A DNA stretch of 50,401 nucleotides from Cyanobacteria bacterium RU_5_0 (GTDB lineage: Bacteria; Cyanobacteriota; Cyanobacteriia; Elainellales; Elainellaceae): positions 1 through 50,401 of the forward strand of contig JAAUSF010000026.1 in the NCBI GenBank assembly GCA_012033255.1, in the 5' to 3' direction. The position numbers and the translations under genes were made by a program. Shown one piece after another: positions 23,149-33,167 of the stretch. The first letter of the stretch is position 1, and the number at the start of each line of letters is the position of its first letter. The notes under the pieces are model-generated. The model was not told where the DNA came from and ran no database searches. It saw only the letters and a list, made by a program, of their open reading frames with translations.

Positions 23149-25350
23149 ATGAGTTGCTCTCAATTAGTAAATCCTTGGATTGGGCGTTCAATAGGGGAAC
23201 GGCAACGCTATCGCCTGGAGCGCCGCTTGGGCATTGGCGGAACGGCAGATGTCTTCCTGGCAATGGATACGTTGTTAGGACAACCCGTAGCATTGAAACT
23301 GCTACATGAAAAACTCGCCGCAGGGCAGATGCGAAAGCGGTTTGAGCGAGAAGTAACGCTGTGCGCTGCTTTACGTAGCAGTCATATCGTTCAAGTTAGC
23401 GACCACGGAGTGACTCCGGAGGGATACCCCTTCTTCATCATGGAGTATCTGCGGGGAACCACATTGGGGCAACGGTTGCGTCAAGAAAAGCGGTTGTCTA
23501 TTCAGCAAACTGTCAGCATTGTCAGCCAAGTTTGTGCAGGGTTACATTTAGCCCATCAGGGAATCACGCTATGGCATTCGGGGGGAACCTCCAGCGAACA
23601 TATCAAGGTCGTTCATCGAGATTTGAAGCCGGATAACATTTTTTTGGTGCCAACGACTCTGGGAGAGATGGTGAAGATTCTGGATTTTGGAATTGCCAAG
23701 ATTTGCAGTGAACAGATCGGTCAAACGAATGTCACGAGCATGTTTCTAGGTACCTATCGCTATGCGGCTCCTGAGCAGTTTGAAGTTGGAACCGATCTCG
23801 ATGAACGGGCAGACATCTACAGTTTGGGCATAATTCTCTATGAAATGCTGAGTGGAACTGATCCGTTTGGCTTTGGAGAAGCTGTCTATCAACTGAGCGG
23901 AGGAACATGGGCGATCGCTCACTCCTCCAAACCCGTTCAGCCCTTGCGACACCAGATAGGATGCGCTCACTTCTCGCCCGAACTGGAAGCAGTGGTGATG
24001 CGATGTTTGCAAAAGTCACCGAGCGATCGATTTTCATCTGTAACGGAGTTAGATGGGGCGTTGAAATCTGCTGCTCTGGGAGAAGACGATCGCACTCTTG
24101 GCGCATATCCCCCCAATTTTGCAGATACCACCTTACCCACAGACATTGGCTTCTCACCCACTGTTAGCTATCCGCAGGCTGCCCTACACGACGACGAAAC
24201 AAATGCGGCTACTCATAGCCTCATCGCTGAGTTGATGACTGTTGCACCTAAATCAGCCATCTGGAATAGACATGGGTTGTCTCGTCGGCATTCGGCTCTG
24301 CTAGTGCCAATGATGGCGATCGCAGCTTTTACACTTGCGGGATTAGGAATTTTTTTCTTGTCTCAGTCATCTATTATTGCTACGTTCAATCCGTCGGAAT
24401 CGTCGTCTACTCAAGAGCCGATTTCTGTTCAACCGAGTGGTCAACCCGAAACGCCGATCGCTCCAGTCTCGGATACTTCAGTTAAATCATTCATCGGACA
24501 CTTAGACACGATTTGGGCAGTGGCGATCAGCCCTGATGGGCAAACGCTAGTCAGTGGGAGTTTCGACAAAACCATCAATTTTTGGAATCTCCAGACGGGT
24601 GAACTGATCCGTACCCTTTCAGACCATACCGATGCCGTTCGAGCGATCGCGATTAGTCCGGATGGGCAAATTTTGGTAAGCGGCAGTGGTGATAAAACAA
24701 TTAAGATCTGGAATTTTCAAACGGGCGAACTCCTGCATACCCTATCTGAACATGCTGGCCCCGTTTGGACAGTCGCGCTCAGCCCCGATGGACAAACCTT
24801 AGCAAGCGGCAGCTACGACGGGACGATTAAGATTTGGGACGTGAATACAGGAACGCTGATTCATACGCTTCCCGATCACTATGATTCGGTGTGGTCGGTG
24901 GCAATCAGCCCGGATGGACAAACACTCGTCAGTGGCAGTTATGATGGCAAGATCAAAGTCTGGAATCTGCAAACTGGCGAACTGCTTCGCACATTAACCG
25001 GACACTCAGATGCTGTTCGATCGATCGCCATCAGCCCTGACGGACAAACCGTTGCCAGTGGCAGTTGGGATAAGACGGTTAAGATCTGGAATCTGCAAAC
25101 CGGACAAGTGCGTCATACGCTCACCGGACACAGCGATCGCGTCTTGAGTGTGGCGATCGACCCCACTGGAAAAACCCTCGCGACAGGCAGTCTCGATCGC
25201 ACGATCAACGTCTGGAATTTGCAAACAAGCGAACGGTTGCATACTCTTTCTGGACACATCGATTGGGTCGTGACGATCGGCTTCAGCCCAGACGGAAAGA
25301 CGATCGCCAGCGGCAGTAAAGATAAAACGATCCGCATTTGGCAACCTTGA
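23149..25350 (+). CDS. Membrane Ser/Thr protein kinase with C-terminal WD40 propeller
   Basis: A 733-residue Hanks-type kinase. Residues about 22-300 are the kinase domain: GIGGTADVFLAMD (P-loop), VALKLLHEK (ATP lysine), VVHRDLKPDNIFL (catalytic loop), ILDFGIAK (DFG) and GTYRYAAPEQF (activation/P+1 loop). A 12-residue insert (SGGTSSEHIK) precedes the catalytic loop. A single transmembrane helix follows at about 380-405 (MMAIAAFTLAGLGIFFLS), then a Ser/Pro linker. Seven WD40 repeats from residue 445 to 733 (ISPDGQTLVSGS type, ending IRIWQP) make one complete propeller. The kinase should be cytosolic and the propeller exoplasmic, or reverse. Such fusions are typical of filamentous cyanobacteria. 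Targets unknown; transcribed alone. Confidence 0.95.
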   Translation: MSCSQLVNPWIGRSIGERQRYRLERRLGIGGTADVFLAMDTLLGQPVALKLLHEKLAAGQMRKRFEREVTLCAALRSSHIVQVSDHGVTPEGYPFFIMEYLRGTTLGQRLRQEKRLSIQQTVSIVSQVCAGLHLAHQGITLWHSGGTSSEHIKVVHRDLKPDNIFLVPTTLGEMVKILDFGIAKICSEQIGQTNVTSMFLGTYRYAAPEQFEVGTDLDERADIYSLGIILYEMLSGTDPFGFGEAVYQLSGGTWAIAHSSKPVQPLRHQIGCAHFSPELEAVVMRCLQKSPSDRFSSVTELDGALKSAALGEDDRTLGAYPPNFADTTLPTDIGFSPTVSYPQAALHDDETNAATHSLIAELMTVAPKSAIWNRHGLSRRHSALLVPMMAIAAFTLAGLGIFFLSQSSIIATFNPSESSSTQEPISVQPSGQPETPIAPVSDTSVKSFIGHLDTIWAVAISPDGQTLVSGSFDKTINFWNLQTGELIRTLSDHTDAVRAIAISPDGQILVSGSGDKTIKIWNFQTGELLHTLSEHAGPVWTVALSPDGQTLASGSYDGTIKIWDVNTGTLIHTLPDHYDSVWSVAISPDGQTLVSGSYDGKIKVWNLQTGELLRTLTGHSDAVRSIAISPDGQTVASGSWDKTVKIWNLQTGQVRHTLTGHSDRVLSVAIDPTGKTLATGSLDRTINVWNLQTSERLHTLSGHIDWVVTIGFSPDGKTIASGSKDKTIRIWQP

Positions 25351-25492
25351 TTTTCCTGCCTCGAGACCCATTTAGGAACCAATACGAGGGAATATCAATA
25401 TCGTTAGGGCGATCAGTTGATCGCGAAACCCAACAATTGCAAAGGTTCTGTAGAGTCGCTTCAGAACGCGATCGATTGGGAAACTCAAAAGA

Positions 25493-25774
25493 TCAATCTG
25501 AATTTGGCTGAAACTGTTGTGCAGCAAGTTCCTGGTCAATTTCACGCTCGAAATCGTCTAGATTGATTCTGGACGGATTCGCCGATCGAGTATTTAAGAA
25601 TTGCTGAAATGCGTGACTTGCGCGCAAGATTTCAACTTCTTGCTCGAAATCGTCTGCTTCAGCCAGCAGAAACTCTTGTCCATCTGGGGTCAGTAACAGA
25701 ACAGGCTCCTGTTGAGCCAGATAGATGAGGTCTTTTAAGTCAAGCATTTCTTCGGCTAAGTTGATTGTCCTCAT
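25493..25774 (-). CDS. Antitoxin of a RelE-type pair (downstream partner)
   Basis: A 93-residue acidic protein. The start MRTINLAEEMLDLKDLIYLA and the middle PVLLLTPDGQEFLLAEADDF resemble Phd/YefM-like antitoxins (LTPDGQEFLLA recalls LTRNGKPVAVL). The C-terminal part is strongly charged (FEREIDQELAAQQFQ), as in toxin-wrapping tails. Its ATG overlaps the toxin stop in an ATGA tetramer, so the two are translationally coupled, with the toxin first. Identification as antitoxin rests on this context. Confidence 0.75.
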   Translation of the reverse strand: MRTINLAEEMLDLKDLIYLAQQEPVLLLTPDGQEFLLAEADDFEQEVEILRASHAFQQFLNTRSANPSRINLDDFEREIDQELAAQQFQPNSD

Positions 25775-26064
25775 AGTGTTACCTCCTTCCCTTTAATGAA
25801 AAGCGTATTGTGAACTTTGTGACCTACCGCGACGATCGCTACAATTCTAGTTGCCTCATCAACGTCATAAAAGACTCGATACTGACCAACACGCAATTCC
25901 CAGGAGGCAATACGCTGCTCCCAGAGAGGCTTTCGATTCCGGGTGGCTAGCAGCGGTGCCTGAGTTAACTGCTTGCGAACTTCCGTAAGGATAATTTTTC
26001 GCTCAGTGGTTTTGTAATATGAGAAATCCTCCTTAGCATCCTCCGTAATCTCGATCTGGTACAT
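25771..26064 (-). CDS. RelE/ParE family type II toxin
   Basis: A 97-residue toxin with the RelE-fold pattern: MYQIEITEDAKEDFSYYKTT (strand and first helix), TEVRKQLTQAPLLATRNRKP, and the C-terminal strands WELRVGQYRVFYDVDEATRI and VAIVAVGHKVHNTLFIKG. The R-x-G-x-Y-R-V-F-Y core is characteristic of the family, and family members either cleave mRNA in the ribosome or inhibit gyrase. The length is typical. It is the first gene of the pair, the reverse of the usual antitoxin-first order but common in HigBA-like systems. Confidence 0.85.
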   Translation of the reverse strand: MYQIEITEDAKEDFSYYKTTERKIILTEVRKQLTQAPLLATRNRKPLWEQRIASWELRVGQYRVFYDVDEATRIVAIVAVGHKVHNTLFIKGKEVTL

Positions 26065-26542
26065 CCTTAAATTGCACCTGCCTCTATCTTCTATTCTTCA
26101 TCACAGGTTGAAGAGATGTTGATGAATACAGTACCCAACCGCTTCAAACCTTGAGCTCCAATTCTACAGTTCAAACCACGATCGTTCCTGCAAAAAGCGC
26201 GATCGATCCACTTCCCAGGTCAGTTGATGGAGTTCAAAAGGCGATCGGTTTAGCAAAAAGCTGGAAGTTTCGAGTAGAAAACTGGAATGTTGCTGTTCTG
26301 AATTGCATCTTTCGAGGGTGGAACTTGGCGTTCCGGGTTTTGAGTCGAAGGGTGAGGTGTGGAGGGCGATCGCCTAATTACTTCCACACCTGGCAATTCT
26401 TCATTAGTGCGTTGATCTAGTACGGGCACTGTTCAAAATCTTTCATCATCGCAGAGGATGGCCAAAAAACTTGAATCAGGTGATTCAGAACGATCGGACT
26501 AAATACCCTACAATAGTCTGGATTTATCAGTGATTTTGACTT
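26065..26542. other. Intergenic region upstream of carB
   Basis: 478 bases with only an 89-codon frame of poor quality. Several HIP1-like GCGATCGG words occur. No strong hairpin or known riboswitch was recognised. It should contain the carB promoter. Confidence 0.45.
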
Positions 26543-29500
26543 ATGCCTCGGCGCAACGACCTCCACAAAATCCTGCTAATTGGCTCTGGTCCCATCGTGA
26601 TTGGGCAAGCCTGCGAGTTTGACTATTCTGGAACCCAAGCCTGCAAAGCTCTCCGAGATGAAGGCTATGAGGTGGTGTTGGTCAACTCTAACCCGGCGAC
26701 CATCATGACTGACCCGGAAACAGCCGATCGCACCTATGTTGAACCCCTCACCCCAGAAATTGTTGAAAAAATTATTGAACGAGAGCGCCCGGATGCTCTG
26801 TTGCCCACGATGGGAGGACAGACTGCACTCAACCTGGCTGTAACTCTGGCAAAGAGTGGCGTCCTAGATCAGTATGGGGTGGAATTGATTGGGGCAAAGC
26901 TGCCTGCGATCGAGATGGCAGAAGATCGCAAGCTGTTCAAAGAGGCAATGCAACGGATTGGAGTCGGCGTTTGTCCGTCTGGGCTGGCAGAGAACATGGC
27001 GGAAGCCAAGGCGATCGCCCATGAAATTGGTACCTATCCCTTGATCATTCGTCCGGCATTCACAATGGGCGGCACGGGCGGCGGAATTGCTTACAACCAG
27101 GAAGAGTATGAAGAAATTGCTCAATCCGGTTTAGATGCTAGCCCAGTCTCGCAAATTCTGGTGGAAAAATCGTTGTTGGGCTGGAAGGAATATGAGCTAG
27201 AAGTGATGCGCGATCTGGCGGATAACGTGGTGATTATCTGCTCGATCGAAAACCTCGACCCGATGGGCGTTCATACAGGCGACTCGATTACGGTAGCTCC
27301 AGCACAAACCCTCACCGATAAAGAATATCAGCGACTTCGTGATGCCTCGATTAAGATCATTCGTGAGATTGGCGTAGAGACGGGTGGCTCAAACATTCAG
27401 TTTGCGGTGAATCCGCAGACGGGGCAAATGATCGTCATTGAGATGAACCCGCGAGTGTCTCGCAGTTCGGCGTTGGCATCCAAAGCAACGGGCTTCCCGA
27501 TCGCCAAAATGGCAGCGAAATTGGCAGTTGGCTACACGCTAGATGAAATTCCGAACGACATTACCAAGAAAACACCGGCCAGCTTTGAACCGACGATCGA
27601 CTATGTGGTCACAAAGATTCCCCGGTTTGCCTTCGAGAAGTTTCCTGGATCTAAGCCTATTCTGACCACGCAGATGAAATCCGTGGGTGAAGCCATGGCG
27701 ATCGGTCGCACCTTCCAAGAATCCTTTCAGAAGGCATTGCGATCGCTGGAAACAGGACGGGCCGGCTGGGGCTGCGATCGACCAGAAAAAGTTCCCAGTT
27801 TAGAGCAGATTCGAGCCGGATTACGGACTCCCAACCCAGAGCGGATTTTCACGATCCGTCATGCCATGTTGATGGGGATGAGCGTCGAGGAAATCTTTGA
27901 GTTGACCGCGATCGATCCCTGGTTTCTTGATAAACTCCAGCAAATCCTGGAGACTGAAAAATTCCTCAAGAAAACGCCCCTCAAAAAGATTGCGCGAGAA
28001 CAGCTTTATGCGGTGAAGCAACAAGGGTTCAGCGATCGACAAATTGCCTTCGCCACCAAAACCACGGAAGATGAGGTGCGGGCATACCGGAAGCAGCTAG
28101 AGATTATCCCGGTTTATAAAACGGTAGACACTTGCGCGGCAGAATTTGAGGCATTCACGCCCTACTACTATTCGACGTATGAGTCGGAAGTGCTGACGCT
28201 AGAGAAAGATCAAGAAATCGCGGCAACCGAAACCGAAATCTTTCCGTCCGATCGTCGCAAAGTGATGATTTTGGGCGGCGGTCCCAACCGCATCGGACAG
28301 GGGATCGAGTTTGACTATTGCTGTTGTCATGCCTCGTTTGCGCTGCGAAGTGATGGCTTTGAGACGATCATGGTCAACTCTAACCCAGAGACGGTTTCTA
28401 CCGACTACGACACCAGCGATCGCCTCTACTTTGAACCGCTCACCAAAGAAGATGTGCTAAACATTCTGGAAGCCGAGCAACCCGAAGGCGTGATCATTCA
28501 ATTTGGTGGACAAACCCCGTTGAAACTAGCCGTTCCCTTGCAGGATTATCTGAGCAAAAATCCAGACATGCCGACCAAAATTTGGGGGACTTCACCAGAT
28601 TCGATCGACACGGCTGAAGATCGGGAGCGATTCGAGAAGATTTTGCGGGAACTAGAAATCATGCAACCCGCTAACGGGATTGCTCGGAGCTATGAAGAAG
28701 CTCTCCAAGTGGCAAAACGGATCGACTATCCAGTCGTCGTGCGTCCCAGCTATGTGCTGGGCGGTCGGGCAATGGAAATTGTCTACTCCGATGAAGACTT
28801 GGATCGCTATATGACCTATGCCGTACAAGTGGAACCCGATCATCCCATCCTGATTGACAGATATCTGGAAAACGCGATCGAAGTAGACGTAGATGCGATC
28901 GCCGACCACACAGGCGGAGTTGTCATTGGTGGGATCATGGAACACATCGAACAAGCCGGAATTCACTCTGGCGACTCAGCCTGTTCACTGCCCACCATCT
29001 CCTTATCTCCGATCGTTTTAGAAACCATTCGCTCTTGGACAATCAAATTAGCGAAAGCCCTGAAAGTCCTGGGCTTGATGAATATTCAATATGCCGTTAA
29101 GGACAATCAGGTTTACATCCTGGAAGCCAACCCACGCGCATCCCGCACGGTGCCATTTGTCTCGAAGGCGATCGGCATTCCTTTGGCGAAAATGGCCGTC
29201 CGGACTATGTCAGGCAAAACTCTGGAATCGCTCAGCTACACCGAAGAGGTTATTCCCAATCACATTTCGGTGAAAGAAGCCGTCTTGCCCTTCTCCAAGT
29301 TTCCTGGCACCGATATCATTCTTGGTCCCGAAATGCGATCGACCGGAGAAGTCATGGGCATTGATACCGATTTCGGCAAATCCTTTGCCAAGGCCGAACT
29401 GGCTGCCTCTCAAGTGCTTCCCCTCAAAGGAACCGTGTTTGTGTCAATGAACGATCGTGACAAAGCGGCAGCGGTGCCCGTGGTCAAAGACCTGATGGCA

Positions 29501-29842
29501 TTGGGCTTAAAGATCGTCGCCACTGACGGAACTCGTAAGGTGTTGCAAGAAAGCGGGCTAGACGATGTAGAACTGGTGTTGAAACTGCACGAAGGACGCC
29601 CCAATGTCCTTGACTGGATTAAAAACGAGCAGATTCAACTGATTATCAACACACCCATTGGCGCAACCGCCCAAATTGACGATCGCATCATCCGCCGCAC
29701 GGCCATCTCCTACAAAATCCCGATCGTCACCACGATCGCAGGTGCAAAAGCAACCGCTTCCGCCATTCGATCGCTCCAATCTCAACCACTTGATGTGAAA
29801 TCGATTCAGGAATACCACCATGAGTTGATAGAGACTAGGTAA
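26543..29842 (+). CDS. carB: Carbamoyl-phosphate synthase large subunit
   Basis: A 1099-residue enzyme that makes carbamoyl phosphate for arginine and pyrimidine synthesis from bicarbonate, ATP and ammonia delivered by CarA. The N-terminal half starts [20 protein letters not shown] and contains an ATP-grasp domain ([32 protein letters not shown]). An oligomerisation domain follows (about 400-560). The second half repeats the pattern ([53 protein letters not shown]). The C-terminal MGS-like domain (about 960-1099: [27 protein letters not shown]) is the allosteric site. Complete and of normal length (about 1070-1100). carA is not in the window, as usual in cyanobacteria. Confidence 0.98.
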   Translation: MPRRNDLHKILLIGSGPIVIGQACEFDYSGTQACKALRDEGYEVVLVNSNPATIMTDPETADRTYVEPLTPEIVEKIIERERPDALLPTMGGQTALNLAVTLAKSGVLDQYGVELIGAKLPAIEMAEDRKLFKEAMQRIGVGVCPSGLAENMAEAKAIAHEIGTYPLIIRPAFTMGGTGGGIAYNQEEYEEIAQSGLDASPVSQILVEKSLLGWKEYELEVMRDLADNVVIICSIENLDPMGVHTGDSITVAPAQTLTDKEYQRLRDASIKIIREIGVETGGSNIQFAVNPQTGQMIVIEMNPRVSRSSALASKATGFPIAKMAAKLAVGYTLDEIPNDITKKTPASFEPTIDYVVTKIPRFAFEKFPGSKPILTTQMKSVGEAMAIGRTFQESFQKALRSLETGRAGWGCDRPEKVPSLEQIRAGLRTPNPERIFTIRHAMLMGMSVEEIFELTAIDPWFLDKLQQILETEKFLKKTPLKKIAREQLYAVKQQGFSDRQIAFATKTTEDEVRAYRKQLEIIPVYKTVDTCAAEFEAFTPYYYSTYESEVLTLEKDQEIAATETEIFPSDRRKVMILGGGPNRIGQGIEFDYCCCHASFALRSDGFETIMVNSNPETVSTDYDTSDRLYFEPLTKEDVLNILEAEQPEGVIIQFGGQTPLKLAVPLQDYLSKNPDMPTKIWGTSPDSIDTAEDRERFEKILRELEIMQPANGIARSYEEALQVAKRIDYPVVVRPSYVLGGRAMEIVYSDEDLDRYMTYAVQVEPDHPILIDRYLENAIEVDVDAIADHTGGVVIGGIMEHIEQAGIHSGDSACSLPTISLSPIVLETIRSWTIKLAKALKVLGLMNIQYAVKDNQVYILEANPRASRTVPFVSKAIGIPLAKMAVRTMSGKTLESLSYTEEVIPNHISVKEAVLPFSKFPGTDIILGPEMRSTGEVMGIDTDFGKSFAKAELAASQVLPLKGTVFVSMNDRDKAAAVPVVKDLMALGLKIVATDGTRKVLQESGLDDVELVLKLHEGRPNVLDWIKNEQIQLIINTPIGATAQIDDRIIRRTAISYKIPIVTTIAGAKATASAIRSLQSQPLDVKSIQEYHHELIETR

Positions 29843-29995
29843 TGGGGAATGGGGAATAGGGAATGGGGAATGAACTGGTTTGACTGACCAATCTCGTTTT
29901 ACCTGCTAAGAAAAGAAGCCAACCATTTCATTAGAAATAGCAGGCTTCCGACTAAGAGCTAGCTAGATACTTATTGTTCTAAGAGACGATTGTTG

Positions 29996-30247
29996 TTAGT
30001 TAACTTCTTTTGCCACAACCTCCTCACGCTTATGACCGTTTCCATGTTGCGGAAGACATAAAGCAGGTTTTGCACTCACTTCTGGCTTTAAGTAAATTTC
30101 TGGCTCTAGGTGAACAGGTACTTTTTGAGTGGTATGAGGAACCGATTTAACTAATACATGCGGCTCTAGAAAGATCGGCACATTCAGTTTGATAGCAATT
30201 GTGAATTCGCAAGCGTGTTGGTAGTGGTGTTCGAGTGAATTAGACAT
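29996..30247 (-). CDS. Small protein of unknown function, tandem paralogue A
   Basis: 83 residues from ATG 30247 with a conserved leader ATCAAGGAATTTCTACCA. It reads MSNSLEHHYQHACEFTIAIK at the start, then LNVPIFLEPHVLVKSVPHTT and QKVPVHLEPEIYLKPEV, then a variable tail with ALCLPQHGNGH. The two central segments are an internal repeat (VP-x-x-LEP-x-[VI]-[LY]-[VL]-K). No signal peptide, membrane helix or known domain. Two Cys are shared by all three paralogues (HACE, ALCLP; with the spacing preserved). It is the last of three co-directional copies and closest to copy C. Confidence 0.8.
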   Translation of the reverse strand: MSNSLEHHYQHACEFTIAIKLNVPIFLEPHVLVKSVPHTTQKVPVHLEPEIYLKPEVSAKPALCLPQHGNGHKREEVVAKEVN

Positions 30248-30327
30248 TGGTAGAAATTCCTTGATTGAGATTAACAAATGAAAGTGGACAACTAAGCAAA
30301 AATTAAGTTTGAGGTTGCTATCGCAGG

Positions 30328-30579
30328 CTAGGCTTGCTCTGAAACAGCCTGTGCAGGAAGCTCCCGTTTGTAACCATTTTGAGGAACACACACAGTCGGG
30401 GCTGATTTAACTTCCGGTCCTACGTAAATTTCTGGCTCCAGGTGAACAGGCAATTTTTGTGTTGTGCCAGGAATTGCTTTCAACAACACACGTGGCTCTA
30501 GATAGATTGGCACATTCAATTTAATTGGAATTGTGATTTCACAAGCCTGTTCGTAGTATTTTTCGAGTGAATTAGACAT
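30328..30579 (-). CDS. Small protein of unknown function, tandem paralogue B
   Basis: 83 residues from ATG 30579, with AAGGAG 9 bases upstream. Same plan as its neighbours: MSNSLEKYYEQACEITIPIK, then LNVPIYLEPRVLLKAIPGTT, then QKLPVHLEPEIYVGPEV and a tail with TVCVPQNGYKRE. It is the most divergent copy (KYYEQ for HHYQH; PGTTQKL for PHTTQKV) and so the oldest split, while the LEP repeats and both Cys are kept, indicating selection on the protein. The gap to copy A is 80 bases and to copy C 77, without terminators, so an operon is likely. Confidence 0.8.
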   Translation of the reverse strand: MSNSLEKYYEQACEITIPIKLNVPIYLEPRVLLKAIPGTTQKLPVHLEPEIYVGPEVKSAPTVCVPQNGYKRELPAQAVSEQA

Positions 30580-30656
30580 TGGTAGATTCTCCTTGATTGA
30601 TTGATTAGGTTCAGATTCTCAGGTTAGCGATCGTCAATTCTTACTGTGCTACAGTA

Positions 30657-30899
30657 TTATTGTGCTGAGACTTCTTCACGCTTATGGTCATGCCCATTTT
30701 GAGGAACACATAAAGCAGGTTTTGCACTCACTTCTGGCTTTAAGTAAATTTCTGGCTCCAGGTGAACGGGTACTTTCTGGGTGGTATGAGGAACCGATTT
30801 AACTAACACCTTCGGTTCCAAAAAGATCGGCACATTCAATTTAATCGAAATCGTATATTCGCAAGCGTGTTGGTAGTGGTGGTCGATCGAATTAGACAT
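30657..30899 (-). CDS. Small protein of unknown function, tandem paralogue C
   Basis: 80 residues from ATG 30899 with AAGGAG upstream. It reads MSNSIDHHYQHACEYTISIK, LNVPIFLEPKVLVKSVPHTT, QKVPVHLEPEIYLKPEV and ALCVPQNGHDHKRE. It differs from copy A at few positions over the first 65 residues, including at DNA level, so A and C are a recent duplication. It is the first gene of the set. Upstream are a GGTACCCG/CGGGTACC palindrome (31007-31024) and the 53-54 bp tandem repeats. Function unknown; the soluble, Pro/Glu-rich repeat suggests a binding or structural role. Confidence 0.8.
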   Translation of the reverse strand: MSNSIDHHYQHACEYTISIKLNVPIFLEPKVLVKSVPHTTQKVPVHLEPEIYLKPEVSAKPALCVPQNGHDHKREEVSAQ

Positions 30900-31062
30900 T
30901 GAAAGATTCTCCTTGATTGGCTTGTTTTTAGTGAACTGAGCGCGTTTGTTTGCTCTAGTAAGAACTCCATTGAACAAGAAAAGTTTTTCGGAGTTCAAAG
31001 AAAAAGGTACCCGTGCGGGTACCCAGGTAGGGGCAATCCCGGTGTGGTTGCCCTGGCTGAGA

Positions 31063-31276
31063 GGGCAGACACGTCGGTCTGCCCCTACCGGTTACGAAAT
31101 CAACAAAAAATTGACGGGCAGACACGTCGGGATTGCCCCTACCGGTTACGAAATCAACAAAAAATTGACAGGCAGACACGTCGGGATTGCCCCTACCGGT
31201 TACAAAATCAACAAAAAATTGACGGGCAGACACGTCGGTCTGTCCCTACCGGTTACAAAATCAACAAAAAATTGAC
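31063..31276. repeat. Four tandem units of 53-54 bp
   Basis: Units begin at 31063, 31116, 31170 and 31224. Each has GGCAGACACGTCGG, a CCCCTACCGGTTAC word and ATCAACAAAAAATTGAC. Units differ at a few positions. A related single unit occurs at about 42598-42655, so the array grew from a dispersed repeat. Apparent ORFs across it on both strands are repeat artefacts. Confidence 0.9.
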
Positions 31277-31288
31277 AAGTGTAATTTT

Positions 31289-32119
31289 TTAGCGTCCTGA
31301 CAAAACAACTAGCCCAATCCCACCAAAATAAAGACTTAAAACGGCTCCACCCAACAAACTTTGAGTCACCGGATCGGTCGAAGGAGTCAGAACAGCACCC
31401 AGGACGGCTGCTCCAATCACCACATAACGCCAGCCCGACAGCATTTGTTTGGATGAAACAATCCCTAATATGCCAAGCAGCAGTTGGATCACAGGAATTT
31501 GAAACGCCAGCCCTGTGCTGAATAGCAGCAGCAGGACAAACTCAAAGTAGCGTTCGATCGACCACAACTGCTCAACCACACCTTCCCCGTAAGTGATGAA
31601 GAAGTTTAGGGCGGCTGGAATCAGGGCAATGTAAGCGAACACTAGCCCTGCCGCAAACAAGATGCTGGAGCCAAGGACGATCGGTGCTAATAGGCGGCGT
31701 TCTCGACGAGTGAGTCCGGGTAGAACAAACTGAATAATTTGGTAGAGGATAAAAGGACTGGATACTAGTAGACCGCTATACCCTGCCACTTTGAGAGACA
31801 CAAAGAAGTATTCTCCTGGAGCGAGTTGCAAGAATTTTGCCCCTTTTGCCGGAACTTCCAAAAGTTGCACGATCGGATTGACAAAGAAGAAGCAGATCAC
31901 CACGCCAATGACCACCGCAATCAACGCCAGGAAAATTCGTGTCCGCAATTCTTCCAGATGATCAAACAGAGACATCTCAACATCATCAGGAAGTTCATTC
32001 AAATACTCGTCATCCACCGGATCAGGCGCGATCGGCTCTCCGTTCTGATTGTCTTTGGCCGTGGAGTCTGCACCGTTGGACGTTTGTGCAGATGCAGTCT
32101 CTAAGTCTGGAGCAGTCAT
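31289..32119 (-). CDS. tatC: Sec-independent protein translocase TatC
   Basis: A 276-residue core subunit of the twin-arginine translocase that binds RR signal peptides. After an acidic, poorly conserved N-terminal extension (about 45 residues, with [14 protein letters not shown]) comes the TatC hallmark [20 protein letters not shown]. Six membrane helices follow, with [20 protein letters not shown], the [20 protein letters not shown] loop, and [20 protein letters not shown]. The length is normal for cyanobacteria. tatA is not nearby. It would serve both thylakoid and plasma membrane Tat export, including possible substrates such as the leader-like peptide at 1.9 kb, which is inference. Confidence 0.97.
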   Translation of the reverse strand: MTAPDLETASAQTSNGADSTAKDNQNGEPIAPDPVDDEYLNELPDDVEMSLFDHLEELRTRIFLALIAVVIGVVICFFFVNPIVQLLEVPAKGAKFLQLAPGEYFFVSLKVAGYSGLLVSSPFILYQIIQFVLPGLTRRERRLLAPIVLGSSILFAAGLVFAYIALIPAALNFFITYGEGVVEQLWSIERYFEFVLLLLFSTGLAFQIPVIQLLLGILGIVSSKQMLSGWRYVVIGAAVLGAVLTPSTDPVTQSLLGGAVLSLYFGGIGLVVLSGR

Positions 32120-32405
32120 GGGTTCATGTCGGGCTAAATGCAGTCAACTACTAGCCTAACGCTTCCACCGATCGATTTAACTCACAAGGTCGCGATCGCC
32201 TCTGTAAACCAGTTCGCCGCACTAATATTTCGTTCTCTCATTCAGATAAATTATCGTTTGTTCAAGCAGGGCGATCGGCAATCCCTGCAATGCCATCGAT
32301 TCAGTACATTGCTGATAGCCGGTCTCTTGCAAGCGAAACGCTAACACGCGCTTTCCAATCACATCAATGAGTATCTGAAAGTGAGACAGTCATCGATCGC
32401 ATCGA

Positions 32406-32987
32406 TCACAATATTTTCATCGATCGCATCAACAAAAGCGTTGCCCCCAACCCAATGAAATGAGCCATGATCGTGTTGGCGTTGGCTTGCACTACAAAAA
32501 TGTCGAGCGGCGTAATGAAGCGAAGCGGGTTCCCAGACAAGACTACAAACCCTTGCTCAAACGACTTCAGCAACAAAGCACCCGCCGTGGCTTGGGCACC
32601 CAAAATCGTCAGGAGCAACCCAATCAGGCTGATGATTAGCCCCATTCGCAACGCATCAGCCGTATCTGCTTTTCCGGGGCGATCGGGGGTCTTGAGTTTG
32701 CGGGCAATCCGAGTATAACGAAATGCCCAGTAAGCACTGCCAAACAGAGCAAGTAATCCCAGGAATGCAAAAAACAAACCTGCCCCAGTACCTGGATTCG
32801 CGGCAACAGGACTCGTCGGAACATTGGGGTTAGGACTGGGCGCACGCAGATTTGTTCCTGCAAACAGCAAAATGATTGCAGACACAACCCCCAATACAAT
32901 CTGTATCCAGAAGCTAAGCCAGCCAATAATCCGAAGCGCCCCAGCGATTCGTGCAGGGGAAAGAGCCGATTCTGATTTGTTTGCCAT
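32406..32987 (-). CDS. DUF3611 family membrane protein
   Basis: 193 residues from MANKSESALSPARIAGALRI at 32987; upstream in-frame codons are not conserved-looking. Four membrane helices are visible: WLSFWIQIVLGVVSAIILLF, GLFFAFLGLLALFGSAYWAF, GLIISLIGLLLTILGAQATA and the C-terminal IMAHFIGLGATLLLMRSM. The Pro/Asn-rich loop (APSPNPNVPTSPVAANP) is between helices 1 and 2. DUF3611 proteins occur in cyanobacteria and plastids; their role is not established. 32120-32405 to its left has no gene, only repeated CATCGATCGCATC words. Confidence 0.85.
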   Translation of the reverse strand: MANKSESALSPARIAGALRIIGWLSFWIQIVLGVVSAIILLFAGTNLRAPSPNPNVPTSPVAANPGTGAGLFFAFLGLLALFGSAYWAFRYTRIARKLKTPDRPGKADTADALRMGLIISLIGLLLTILGAQATAGALLLKSFEQGFVVLSGNPLRFITPLDIFVVQANANTIMAHFIGLGATLLLMRSMKIL

Positions 32988-33167
32988 AGATACATGGGGC
33001 TGAAGCGAGGTTGGCGATGTGCGTTTCCCGATCGGAATTCGCGCAGTCGTATGAGGGTACGATAGCAAAAAATCGAGAGAGTCGGGGTGAACCGCCGTTC
33101 GCCCAGGCATAGAAGATCGAGTAGAGGCGAAGCGCCGTTCGCTCGTGCATAGAATAATTCTTCAAGT

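Noticed and set aside
26151..26420. 89-codon frame upstream of carB
   Set aside because: Poor codon usage, no ribosome site, no recognisable motif; contains HIP1-like words typical of intergenic DNA.
31063..31276. Regularly repeated units resembling a CRISPR array
   Set aside because: The whole 53-54 bp unit repeats, so there are no unique spacers, and no cas gene is in the window. It is an ordinary tandem repeat.
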